A stretch of DNA of 64,000 nucleotides from Pseudopithomyces maydicus (lineage: Eukaryota; Ascomycota; Dothideomycetes; Pleosporales; Didymosphaeriaceae): contig JANTUC010000004.1 in the NCBI GenBank assembly GCA_026873275.1, forward strand, positions 2,232,001-2,296,000. The letters run 5' to 3'. Both the position numbers and the translations under genes were made by a program. Below, in pieces: positions 44,912 through 55,431 of this stretch. A model generated the notes under the pieces. That model searched no databases. It saw only the letters and a list, made by a program, of their open reading frames with translations, and was not told the origin of the DNA. Position 1 is the stretch's first letter; every line of letters starts with the position of its first letter.

Positions 44912-45360
44912 ATTCCGTTCAAGGGGAACAATACTGTTGGTATCAAGTGATCACTTTGTTGGCCTGATATCATGTAAATAGCATGGCGAAAATATCACTT
45001 TGTAATGTTGCACAAATCATGATCCATGATAAAGTATTCTGTTATTGTTGGTTTATCCATCGCTTTCCGAATTCCACCATGGTTTTCAGAGCGTTAGTAG
45101 TTGCTTTAGCATGAAGCTACCGCCCTCCCGTGTCCGCAACCACATGAACCTCCATTTATTTTGCATCCAAGAAGGAAGATTGTACTGATGCCCAGAAGTT
45201 TCGTAATCAATACTAGGCCAAACCCATGACACCATGCCAATCTAGCATGAGAGTACTGGAAAAGAGCCTATTTCTGTTGAATTGTGTGAGTCTTTTTTGA
45301 TTCCGTTGTTACAGTGTGAGCAAGATCGACACTGCACAAAAAGCTGCATGTTGTCGGGTT
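44912..45360. other. Convergent intergenic
   Basis: 449 bp between the converging SDR and BTB-like genes; AT-rich 3' flanks, nothing else seen. Confidence 0.4.
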
Positions 45361-46728
45361 TCACTCGTCTTTCTCCTCGTCAACATATCCATGTACTCCC
45401 TTCAAGAGCTTCTGTCTCACCTCATTGTGACCAAGCCAGGAGACATACCAGGTTGGCTGTCCGTGACGCACGCGACATCGCGAATCCCATCGATTGTTGA
45501 CATTCGCGTTAATGCGCCAGTATTCGTCATTGAGGCCCTTGCCTTTCGGTTTTGAGCGCTCCATGCAGTCGAGGCAAAGTCCGTCGAAGTAGCTCTGTGT
45601 GACCTGTCGTGTCATTTGCACAACGTAGACAAAGTCAATGCTTCGGCACCTAAGGCATACAGGCTGGTACTCCAACTTGAACTTGTCCATACGATCGAGT
45701 ATATCCTGGAAAGAAGAGCGAGCCGCGGCATCCTCAATAGGAAACGCATCTATCTTGACGAGTGCAGCTACGATACAATAGTTAGCATTGAGAGTCTTCT
45801 TTGGAACGACAGGTACTGTACATACCTAAATACTGGCCAATCATCGCGTCCCAGCAGTCGCATTTCTCAGTGTCAAAGCGTAGAACATTGTTCGCCTTCT
45901 TCCACATGAATTTGTGGAAGACGGTTTTCAACCCTGTACGGGCATGGTTCAATGGTCCTGGTGATCGTCAGCTATCTATACTCCGAAGCTAATAGATCTG
46001 GGGAAATTCTTGCAGTAGACTTACCAAGAGGGTCATTGGAAGCCAAATGAAGCGTGTTCAGCTTGATACCTTTCGGTTTGCGATCCTTTATGCTGCCAAC
46101 CGCATGGTAGACCAGAAATTTTGTCACTCGCGCGAATCCGACGGCATGGTCAAAGATTTGACAAGGAAACGTAAGCATGCTGGCGAGGTAGCTTGTCATT
46201 TCGTTGTTAGCAACGGCGGAATCATACCAGGCATCGAACCAAGGTTTGAGGCCTTGAATACCTCCGTGCTTCTCCAGGACGATCCACAGTTCAATGGCTT
46301 CCCAGACTGCTACGACCGACACACTGTTGAGTCCGAGATCTGCCAGGCGCTGCACAGAAAGGCCATGGAGGTGTGCCAGCCAGACCAAGGCGCCTTGGAT
46401 GTTGACACCATCAGTATCACCTATCAAGCCAGTGTCGATGACGATGACGCCCATAGGATCCTTGATTTGCGGAGTCAGTAGGGAATGCAAAGTACCCAAA
46501 CATAGGGCGAGGTGTGGGTGCAAGCCGTACCTTCGAAACATCGATGCGACTCTTCAGATATGGGCTCTTCAAGCACACATCGACTGCCACACAGACGTCG
46601 GTGACATGGCGTGTGGAGTTTTCAATCGGACTGAACAGTGTAATCGTCATGAGCTGTCCGCTTTCTGCAAGCGTGACATCCTGATTGACTACGAGTGAGA
46701 TCGCGGTGCCCTTCTTGGGTCTAGACAT
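45361..46728 (-). CDS. BTB/POZ-like protein with C-terminal CxxC pairs
   Basis: Four exons, 46531-46728, 46025-46460, 45826-45957 and 45361-45767, sum to 390 residues. The arrangement resembles the large family of fungal BTB-type proteins. The N-terminal half has beta-rich segments (TAISLVVNQDVTLAESGQ, DPMGVIVIDTGLIGD). The C-terminal half has the typical helical block WFDAWYDSAVANNEMTSYLA, CQIFDHAVGFARVTKFLVYH and LNTLHLASND. After it come CLRC (in VCLRCRSIDF) and CLDC (in GLCLDCMERSK), about 30 residues apart. These could bind one zinc ion (inference). The canonical BTB start motif is weak, so the N-terminal domain assignment is tentative. BTB proteins often serve as cullin-3 adaptors; nothing here proves that. 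Confidence 0.75.
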
Positions 46729-47070
46729 CGCTGCACTTGTTAACACTTTGGGAGCCGGGCAGGCACGTCTTGCACGAGTCGCGCTCACCTGATCAGAGAG
46801 ACGTTAGCGAGAGATAGAGCGAGAGCAGGGGGGTTGTTGTGGTTTGGTGGGTTGCGTCGGTCAGAAAAGATGGGGAGGAGCGACTCCGTTGGCGGGGTTG
46901 AAAAAGAGGAAAGAGCGACTGTAGGGACAGTCCGCTCGAAAAGTGTGCATTAATACTAAGCGAGGTGAAAGTCAAACAAACAGGCATTTATCAGCTTTGG
47001 CAATAGATTGTGTCACTGCTTAAGGACAGTTGAACTACGATGCATTTCATAATGCCTAAGAGGATAGAAC
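46729..47070. other. Intergenic upstream of BTB-like gene
   Basis: 342 bp; C/T-rich on the minus strand directly upstream of the BTB-like start, consistent with a promoter and leader. Nothing else seen. Confidence 0.4.
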
Positions 47071-48743
47071 CTATGCTTGTGCTTCAAGTGTGAAGGTTCC
47101 GGTCTTTGTGATCAGGTATTCAGCTACTGCGACATCTTTTCCAGACTCTTTTCCATATCCTGACTGTTTAATGCCCCCGAAGGGCGATTCGGCCGCCGAA
47201 GAGTTACCTAACTTGCTGTGAGCGAGCTGGTTCTATATTCTAATGGACAGAGATGGCTTACCTGTATTCAGTCCAATCATTCCTGCCTCGAGATTCTCGA
47301 ATAACCTCCACAAACGATCCACATTCTTAGTAAAACAGTACGAGGCCAGCCCCATGCTCGTGTCGTTAGCTGCCTTGACGACCTCTTCCTCTGTATCAAA
47401 CTTAAGGAAGGTGCACACTAAGTATCTATTAGAAGCTAGCTCACGACATAGTCCGGGCATGTCGTAGTTCAACTGACCTGGCGCGAAGATTTCCTCTTTC
47501 GCAATTTCCATATCTGGCGTGACTCCTGTGATTACAGTGGGCTCGAAAAAATATCCCCTGTTCTTAGAGACTTTGTTTCCACCAAGGTGGATCTTGGCGC
47601 CTTTACTCTTCGCGTCTTCTACCAAAGCAAGTGCCTTTTCAATACCTCTGGGTGTTGTTACGGGTCCCATGGTGGTCTCTTTCTCCGCACCATGGCCCAC
47701 CACGATCTTTTTGCTTTCTGCGTTCCAACGCTCGAGGAATTTGTCAAAGATCCCGGATTGTACGTATATACGATTCGCAGTAATACACGCTTGACCTGCA
47801 TGACGGTATTTCAGAGCAAAAATCTGGCCCATAGCCTGGTCAATGTTTGCGTCATCAAATATGAGGACAGGACAGTTGCCTCCGAGCTCAAGAGTGACCT
47901 TCTTCAAATTGTCTGAACAGATCTTTGCCACGAGTTTTCCCACTCGAGTGCTGCCTGTGAAGCTTACTTTCTTTACTAGATCATGCCGGCATAGAGCTTC
48001 ACTCAGTTCAGGGGTCTTGTCCAGGTCAGTTGTCAATACGTTCAATGCGCCCTTTGGGAAGCCGGCTTTGTCGGCCAAATAGGCCAGTGTGAGAACAGTA
48101 ATAGGCGTTTCCGGACTAGGCTTTACGATCATCGTGCACCCAGCTGCAAGCGCAGCTCCTGCTTTCCTCAGAATCATGGCGATTGGAAAATTCCAAGGGA
48201 CAAGTGCTGCTGTGACTCCCAACGGCTGTTTTATAGTGAAAACACGTCGGTCCGGCAAAGCTGGTGTGAATACAGACCCTTGGATCCGTTCCGCCTCCCC
48301 CGCAAACCACCACGTGAAGCCAGTAGAATAGTCGATCTCTCCATATGCTTCGGCACGCGGTTTCCCTGTCTCGTAAACAAGAATAGTAGCAATGTCTTCC
48401 TTGTTCTCACGGATGAGCGAATCCCATTTGAACAACATCTGGGCTCTTTGTCTGGGGCTGATCTTTTTGTACTCTTCGAAGCATTTTTGGGAACTCTGAA
48501 CAGCCTCGTCCACATCTGAAGCGTCATTGGTAGGACACTCTGTCCATGCTTTTCCAGTTCCAGGATCTACTACTTCGAAAGTCTTGCCCGACTTTGACTT
48601 CTTCCATTCTCCATGCACGAAAGAAAGATTATGTAGGAGTTCCGGATTTTGGAGCTACTACACTGTAAGCTACGATTACGGCGCTAATGTCCAGGATTAT
48701 TGCATACCTTGAAAGGCAACTCGTATTTTTGAGCCGAACCCAT
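47071..48743 (-). CDS. UGA2: Succinate-semialdehyde dehydrogenase (NAD(P)+)
   Basis: Four exons, 48708-48743, 47478-48654, 47262-47417 and 47071-47207, sum to 501 residues, the normal length. The aldehyde dehydrogenase elements appear in order: WNFPIAMILRKAGAALAAGC, VKPSPETP, SFTGSTRVGK, the catalytic Glu in LELGGNCP, the catalytic Cys in HAGQACITANRIYVQ, and AKEEIFAP. The C-terminal ESPFGGIKQSGYGKESG is typical of the GabD/Uga2 group. The reaction oxidises succinate semialdehyde to succinate, closing the GABA shunt. No clear mitochondrial presequence (MGSAQKYELPFK). It is divergent from an SDR across 569 bp. The exact substrate could differ among close ALDHs. Confidence 0.92.
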
Positions 48744-49312
48744 CTTGGCGACTGTTTTTCAACGATTTTGGGACTGTTCAATGGGTTGTAACCGAGATTT
48801 CCACAGGTGCTGCGGCGTAAGAAGACAGAATGTATCGCGGTGATAATGTAAAACGACGAACTTCACATTTACCGAAATTTGATGGCGAGGGCGTGTTGCC
48901 TTTTTCTATGTATCGGAAGGCTATGCTCCTTTACGGAGGTGTGCCTACGACATCTACTTGACCCCACCCCGCCCGCATCCGAGCTAACAATGCCATTCGT
49001 CAGCACCTTCGACTGGCCTGTGTGATTCAGAGACCGGCTATCGGAGATGGGGATATGCAAGCACCTATAAAACCTAATTGACCATTTGACCGGGAATGCT
49101 ACTGGCTCTTGTGTTACTCTTGGCAGTCCCGCTTACTCCAACGACGTCAGTCCTTCCCTCACTACATTGCTCTTGCGGCCTCGGTAAGAGCCACATGACA
49201 CCTAGATGGCGGGGTTAATCCCGAGCTCTCGTCGTCCACGCTATTATAGCTGTCAGTGATTGATCCGAATAATCACGAATATTGATACAATTGCAACCCA
49301 AACCTGATAATA
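48744..49312. promoter_or_regulatory. Shared divergent promoter region (SSADH / SDR)
   Basis: 569 bp between two divergent metabolic genes. No third gene. A pair GCCACAT and GGCCGACTT were looked at but I could not assign any regulator site. Co-expression of the two genes is plausible, not shown. Confidence 0.45.
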
Positions 49313-50167
49313 ATGGGCCGACTTGACGGAAAGGTTGCTCTCGTTACTGGTAGACGACTGTAGCATCTAAAAGTGAGAACGGCATTGCTAATTTCGCATA
49401 GGGGCCGGATCTGGATTTGGTGCTGGAATATCACAAGCTTTTGCTGCTGAAGGAGCCAAGGTGTTGGTTTGCGATATTAATACGGACGGTGGGAATGAAA
49501 CTGTCAAGTCTAACCCGTCAGCCATGGCCTTCTACCGGATGGATGTAACGAAGGCTTCTGACTGGAAAGGTGCTGTAGAAACAGCAATTCAAAACTTCGG
49601 GAAGTGTGACATCCTCGTCAACAATGCTGGGACAAGTTACAGAAACAAGCCCACCGTTGAGGTCACAGAAGAAGAATTTCAGAGGACATTTGACGTCAAT
49701 GTGAAGGGTGTCTATTTAGGGTGCAATGCATGGATCAATCAGGCGATTGAACGAAAGGAAGGCGGCGTTATCATCAACATAGCAAGCGTGGGAGCATCTC
49801 GACCGCGTCCAGGGCTGGTTTGGTATAATGCATCAAAGGGGGCTATCGCAAATGTAAGACTCCAATATCACAACGTGATTCTCAAGTTGACTTTGCGTAG
49901 GCCACAAAAGGTCTCGCGGCGGAGTATGGACCACACCAAATCAGGGTCGTTTCTATCTGCCCGTTAGTTACCAGTACTGGACTTTTCTCGCACTTCACTG
50001 GCGTTCCTGATACCCCAGCCAATCGACAGAACTTCATCTCCAACGTTCCGATGGGGCGTATTGGTGAAATTGATGATGTCACTACCACGGCAGTTTTTCT
50101 TGCCAGTTCCGATGCAAAGTTCATCACAGGTGTCAATCTTGATGTGGATGGAGGGCGGTGTATCTAG
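49313..50167 (+). CDS. Short-chain dehydrogenase/reductase (FabG-like)
   Basis: Three exons, 49313-49349, 49402-49853 and 49901-50167, give 251 residues. The cofactor loop is TGAGSGFGAGI, followed by VLVCDIN with Asp after beta-2, which favours NAD(H). NNAGTS is conserved, the catalytic Ser is in NIASVGASRPRPG, and YNASKGA gives YxxxK. The end GVNLDVDGGRCI is standard for FabG-type SDRs. It lies divergent from succinate-semialdehyde dehydrogenase, so a role in the metabolism of a related hydroxy acid or aldehyde is possible (inference). Both introns have good splice sites. Confidence 0.93.
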
Positions 50168-50291
50168 CGTAGCGTACGGGCGCAGTCTTTCCCGAGTGCT
50201 CACTTTACCCCACATCGCCGGAGCCTAGCTATCCTCGCCACAGAATTTATGGTTCACTATTGTATATTGTATACCCGTCTTTACATCAGGC

Positions 50292-50977
50292 CTACGTGCC
50301 TTCACATCTCTTCCATATCTCCATCAAATCCGATCTGGGCGTGCCATCCACATCTTCACCTACATCCAACTCCACAGCCAGTATACGGGTCACCGTGGGA
50401 TTGAACTTCAGAGCTGGCCACTCAACCCTGGCAAACACACTGTCTATGGGGATGTCACCACCAACTGGTATACCAAGCACAATCTCACCGTTACACTTCT
50501 GAGCAAAAGCTAAGGAAGAAAAGTATGGTTAGCAAAATATCCAATAGCAAAGAATCTACGTATAGTCTCACCTTCAGATAGACTGTCGAAGTATGCATCA
50601 CGGTCACCTTCATCCCAATTCGCGCCTGTCGCGAATAAAGGCTCCTGAAATGCCCAGGATAGTGGGCATTGAGCGTTATAGTCGGACTCGCCCTCCTCGT
50701 CTTCCTGGGAAGGAGCGGCCCATCCATCTATGTCCAGATCTCCCAGGACGGATAAACCGTTATCTTTTGCGTATTGTGCTGCAGCGGATGATGTACCACC
50801 CGTGTAGAACATGCAGCGATTCTCCAGGATATTTTTGAGGTGAGGGCGAAGATCAGACGCACTAGGGACTGGAGGTTTGTCGGTTTGTCTACTGTAATAC
50901 TGATATTGGTCGAAAGGCCATGCTATCGATGCTTGAAGTGAAGACAATAAAGCAAGTAGAGCAAGACTTGTCCACAT
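50292..50977 (-). CDS. Secreted protein of unknown function
   Basis: Two exons, 50572-50977 and 50292-50509, with a 62-bp intron, give 207 residues. A clear signal peptide (MWTSLALLALLSSLQASIA) is followed by WPFDQYQYYSRQTDKPPVPS. The mature protein has a first half with CMFYTGGTSSAAAQYAKDNG and an acidic stretch, and a second half with QKCNGEIVLGIPVGGDIPID. Three to four cysteines are present (RCMFY, QCPL, KCNG, RCEG), enough for two disulfides. I do not recognise a family. It is divergent from another secreted protein at 51556. Its size and features fit an apoplastic effector or a small secreted enzyme; neither is shown. Confidence 0.8.
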
Positions 50978-51555
50978 CTTGAGAGAGTAAGATAGATAGT
51001 TCTTTCTATGGAGGACGATAAGCTTAATGAACCAGAAATTATGGCTGTGAGACATGTGAGTACCGTCGGCTCGCAAGATTGACTACGTTGCAAGGGCCTC
51101 CCAAATGCTAGGTTTGGCTAAAGATACCTAAATAGTACCCTCGTATTCGCGAAGGAAACATCAATTAGCGAGTAAAATCACCATGTGCGTCAACTAGTGT
51201 GGCTGTTCTGGGGCCATTTGAGCCCACAGGTACCTAATTAGAATCTCAGCCCCAACGCTAGGTATCCCCAACTGTAACAAGCCTTCGTATACTGTTTCAG
51301 CCTGGTGTTAGTAAGAGAATATCCAAGTCCGGTTCGGAACCAAACAGCCTTTGGCCTTGATGATCCATACGAAACAATCTTTACATAGAGGTCATTCGTA
51401 GTAGTGCTGACTTGGTAAAGGTGCGACCCCAAAGCCTTGGACGTAGGTGAATCGATAAATATCTCATACAACTATCACTTTCGCTATATTTGCATTGTTT
51501 GAATTGATATCCTTTCTCATTTTAAAGGTCCATACACCAGTTGGACTTGCCGAAA
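50978..51555. promoter_or_regulatory. Shared divergent promoter region of two secreted-protein genes
   Basis: 578 bp between the two divergent starts; AT-rich, no third gene recognised. Confidence 0.4.
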
Positions 51556-52890
51556 ATGATTCGCAACACACGTCTCCTAGCATCCATATTAAGCTCTGCC
51601 TGCTTGTACAGAGTCTCCATAGCTGCAGACTGTTTCCAGGAGAGGAAAGAAGGAGATCCCTCCGGTAGTCAAATTGCGGATGCAATCACGAAGAATGATG
51701 CACTGTCGAACATATGCAACGGGAGCTTCTCTCCTTCCAGTCAAACGGACAATACTTGGAATTATTGGTCAGTCTAAACCTTGACTTGATGAGGTACTGA
51801 TACTAATGTTCTACGTCAGGTACATGAACTATATAGTTCATCGTGACGATGGCTCCCAGAGCCCCCAGTATTGCAACGATGGCCTACAGAATATCATCGA
51901 TCAGTGCATCAGCGGAGGAAACTATTGGGGCGGGGAGTGGTCGCTGAATGGATTCAAGTATAGCATATCCAATTCGATATACGATCAAACACCCAACAAC
52001 CCTCTGGCGCCTGGAGACGCAGGAGGTCCGCCCCCATCTTCGCCCTCACCCTCGCCCTCGCCAACAACGGCTGCCTCGCCATCGGATGCTACGGTCATTA
52101 CCGAAACAGTGGATGGTTCTGAGGTCGCTGTTACGGTATGTACAATCAGAACAATTTGGCGGAAGGTGAGCTAATACGGAACAGTTCGTACCTACGACCT
52201 TTTCTGAATACTCTACGTTACAAAGCGAAACGACAATAACAATGACAACGACTGATGGCGCAGGAAATACGGTAGTGCTGCCATGGGTCGTCGGCCCAGC
52301 TGGGATCGCCTTTGGTAAGTGATTCTCTTGTCATCACATTTGACCTAAGCTGATTTCTGCAAGTCCCGCTCGGGGCCCTTCCTGCAGGTATAACGCCTCC
52401 GCCACAGGCGCCTACCTCACCTGACAGCCCAGATGATAATGATAACGAGAATCAAAGTTCTGAAGCTGAGTCCACATCGACCACATCTGCTTGCAGCAAA
52501 GAGCTTTCTTTCGGACCCGCAGCTGGCACGCCTCGAGAAGGATTTCAGCTCCCCATCTGGATACAGACTGGCCGCACTCTCGGTCCCTCTACCTCTTCAC
52601 ATAAACCTAGCATCAGGACGGTGACATCGGACTGCATGGTTTGCACATTGATCGAAGGTTCGCTGCACCCTGTCTGTACGCCGATTGACGGCTGCGTGCG
52701 GACTACGGCGACAGCGACTTCAGCGGAGGCACCACAGGAGACGGCCACGCAGGGTCAGGGGTATCCGGGTTGCGATGGCGTTGATGTAGCGGGCTTCACG
52801 TGTGGAGGGCAATGTAGAGGGTGGGTCCCATGTCAGCCTTGGTGCGTGGACCAGTGTGCATACTGCTTCAATGCCCATGCGGTGTGTTGA
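51556..52890 (+). CDS. Secreted modular Cys-rich protein of unknown function
   Basis: Four exons, 51556-51767, 51820-52135, 52185-52314 and 52364-52890, sum to 394 residues. A signal peptide (MIRNTRLLASILSSACLYRV) precedes a first domain of about 120 residues (DCFQERKEGDPSG, then CNDGLQNIIDQCISGGNYWG) with four cysteines. A Pro/Ser linker (PPPSSPSPSPSP) and a Thr-rich stretch with a VLPWVVGPAGIAFVP segment follow. The last 60 residues are very Cys-rich: SDCMVC, HPVCTPIDGC, then GYPGCDGVDVAGFTCGGQC and WCVDQCAYC. Such two-domain layouts with VVGPAG linkers occur in fungal cell-wall and chitinase-associated secreted proteins, but I cannot name a family. Divergent from the secreted gene at 50292. 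Confidence 0.8.
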
Positions 52891-53118
52891 GCGCTTGATT
52901 AGTAATGTTACATGCAAAATTCAAACAATGGGGGTGAAGCAAGAATTCACGGTGTCACCTCTGTTCACATTGTCTGAGACGCTGTCCCGCGGCCGGTGTG
53001 GTCTGTGCGGGCGCGTACTTGTCTCTCTACTCTCTCTATAGATAATGACAACCCCCACACGCATCCGCACCCCCTCCATCGCACGTCGCGACACACCCAC
53101 TCGCAAATAGCCGTCAAG

Positions 53119-54684
53119 ATGGATATTGACATGGATATAGATTATGACGCAAGCGTTCCGCCCGTCGCGCAGGCCGCCCAGGTACCTAACCCCCAGTGCG
53201 ACTGGGCTGACTCTGGATGTTAACGCATGCGCCCAGCAAATCACAGATGCAACCACCGAAGACGCGCCCATGCCCGCCGCGTACTACGAAGACCTCAGCG
53301 GACGCCCCGCGCGACAAGTGGAGCCATTGGCAGACTCGCTCAATCTCCACGGCGTGGACAACTTCGACCCCAACGATGCCATATACTACCTCCTCGAGTC
53401 GGGCGTCATACAGAAGATCAAGATGCAGCGCTGGGTGAACGACTCGTCGCTCAACCTCCAGTTCTACAGCCCCGAAGATGCTGCCATCGCACTGCAAAAG
53501 CTGACCCACCCCGAAGCTGGCGACCCGGCGTCCATCCCACCCGAGACTGCGCGCAAAGCAAAGCCATGGAAGGACCGCGAACTCATCATACGACAAGCCA
53601 ACTCGGGCGATCAGAAGATGCGCGGTGCTGCCAACCATAGTAAATATTACGAGAGGAATCCAGATGTACGGGGTGGAGATCGCCGCGGAGATCGTGGCCG
53701 CGAGCGAGAGCCGCGACGCCGCCCGCCTCCCCGCAGGGACTTCCTGGACTACGGCGATGAAGAGCCCGCGAGAGGCAATGGGAGAAGGTGCAAAACCTAC
53801 AAGCCTCGCGACCAAATGACGCTGACCCACTATAGCCGCAGCGGCGACGAGCAGATGCGCGACGGCTCCGATTACGATAATAGGAGGAACCGGCGGAATG
53901 GCCGCGAGCGCGAGCGCGATGGCCGACTGCGCGCCCCCGATGTTGACTCGTATAGACCAGGCTCCAAAAGGTATGAATTGACACCCCTTACTACCATGCC
54001 GCCGACCCCCTGACCGATTTATAGCCCGAGAGAGTCACGTTTTGGACGCCTGCGAGGCCGCAGTGCTTCGCCCATTGCAGGCGATGAGGGTGATGGCCGT
54101 TATGGCTTTACGGAGCAGGGCACCTCGACACACCGTCAGTATAGAAGCCGAAGCCGCAGCCGCGAGAATCGCCGCCGTCGAGAACCTAGTGTCGAGAGGT
54201 GGACACACGACCGTGCAAACTATGACCGCGAGGGCGATGTATCGGGAGGGCGCTGGACTAAGGACACGTCTGCGGTATTATGGCCTGAATCTATTTCCAT
54301 GCGCAAGCATTTGACTAACATGACTAGTCACGATATGGCGACGCTTTCTCCAACACCAGCAACCACCGGAGGTCGGACGCTTTTGATGAATCTGCCAACA
54401 GTAGCAGGGGGTCGTTGTTGTCGCGCATGACGAAAGATGGCCAGCCCGTCGCTCCCCAAGGACGGTCTCTTGCAAGTCGGATGACCCGCGGTGACGATGA
54501 CTCGTCTTACGGACGCCTCAAGGATGACGATAGCGCTCCTAGGTACAAAGATTTCTCCGAGCCTGCGCGGAAGCGAGGTCTGGCCGACCGCATCACAAGG
54601 GATGACGATCTCGAAGGTATCAACATTCGGGGATCTGCCTCGCAGGGTGGCTTCTCTATTCGAGGTGTCGCTGGCGGTTTGTAG
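53119..54684 (+). CDS. NCBP3-like nuclear cap-binding protein
   Basis: Four exons, 53119-53181, 53237-53970, 54025-54274 and 54328-54684, give 467 residues. The N-terminus is acidic (MDIDMDIDYDAS). An RRM-like segment follows: NLHGVDNFDPNDAIYYLLES, KIKMQRWVNDSSLNLQFYSP, DAAIALQKLTHPE and WKDRELIIRQAN. This corresponds to the NCBP3/C17orf85 domain, with its marker GVDNM/F-T-D and W-NDSS-N-V/LQF motifs. The rest is Arg/Asp/Ser-rich (RGDRGREREPRRRPPPRR and RSRSRSRENRRRR), as in mRNA-processing factors, and ends FSIRGVAGGL. NCBP3 binds the mRNA cap complex and promotes export and splicing in animals. In fungi the function is inferred. Confidence 0.88.
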
Positions 54685-55431
54685 AACAACACCTGAGCAA
54701 CAACCTCAGCCAATTCAATCGAGGGTATACTCGAGGTGGCGGCGAAACAGGAGTGGTCGATGAGTTGGACAGTTACATTTTGAAACACGCCATTACAACA
54801 CTCTTCAGGAGTTTTATTGTGACATTCTGCCTGGCGTTTGGGGACAAAATTTCATTTTGGTTATTGGACTTGTGCATGATCATGGCGATGGCGTCTGGGA
54901 ATATTAGAATGGAGCTTGGTGGTTGGAACGGCCTCTGCCGGTGTCCTTTCATGAAGAGAGTACTAGCCATGCCAACTTTGTATAGCAGTTACTATCAACC
55001 TGAGTACCGTGATCTGTACGAGGATGTATCGAGATACTCGAGTGCTTGATGCTGAATGTTGTGGTGGTTCTGGTCAGTCGAGTTGATACATCGCACTGTA
55101 TACAGAAAATGAGACTGGACTGACATGGTCCAACAGCTTTAGGCTCGTGGATGAAAGGTGCGATGCTCATGACATTTGTAGACTGGAAAGCAGTGGAATG
55201 GTCGTGACATAGATCATTTATATACTCCCATAAATCCATAAATCCCACACAGACATGGCAACATGTCTTCCCATCGAAGGTATCTGTACCAACGCCAAAC
55301 GCTAATCATGCCGACATGCGCACAACGACCGTTCCATCATTACCTCGAAAATGTAAATACTAAACTACACGCAACTGTGAAATAAATCATCGTTTCGCAC
55401 AAAAAGCAAGAAGATGAAAAACAGAAAAATA
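54685..55431. other. Convergent intergenic
   Basis: 747 bp of 3' flank between the NCBP3-like gene and the kelch gene; AT-rich, no feature supported. Confidence 0.4.
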
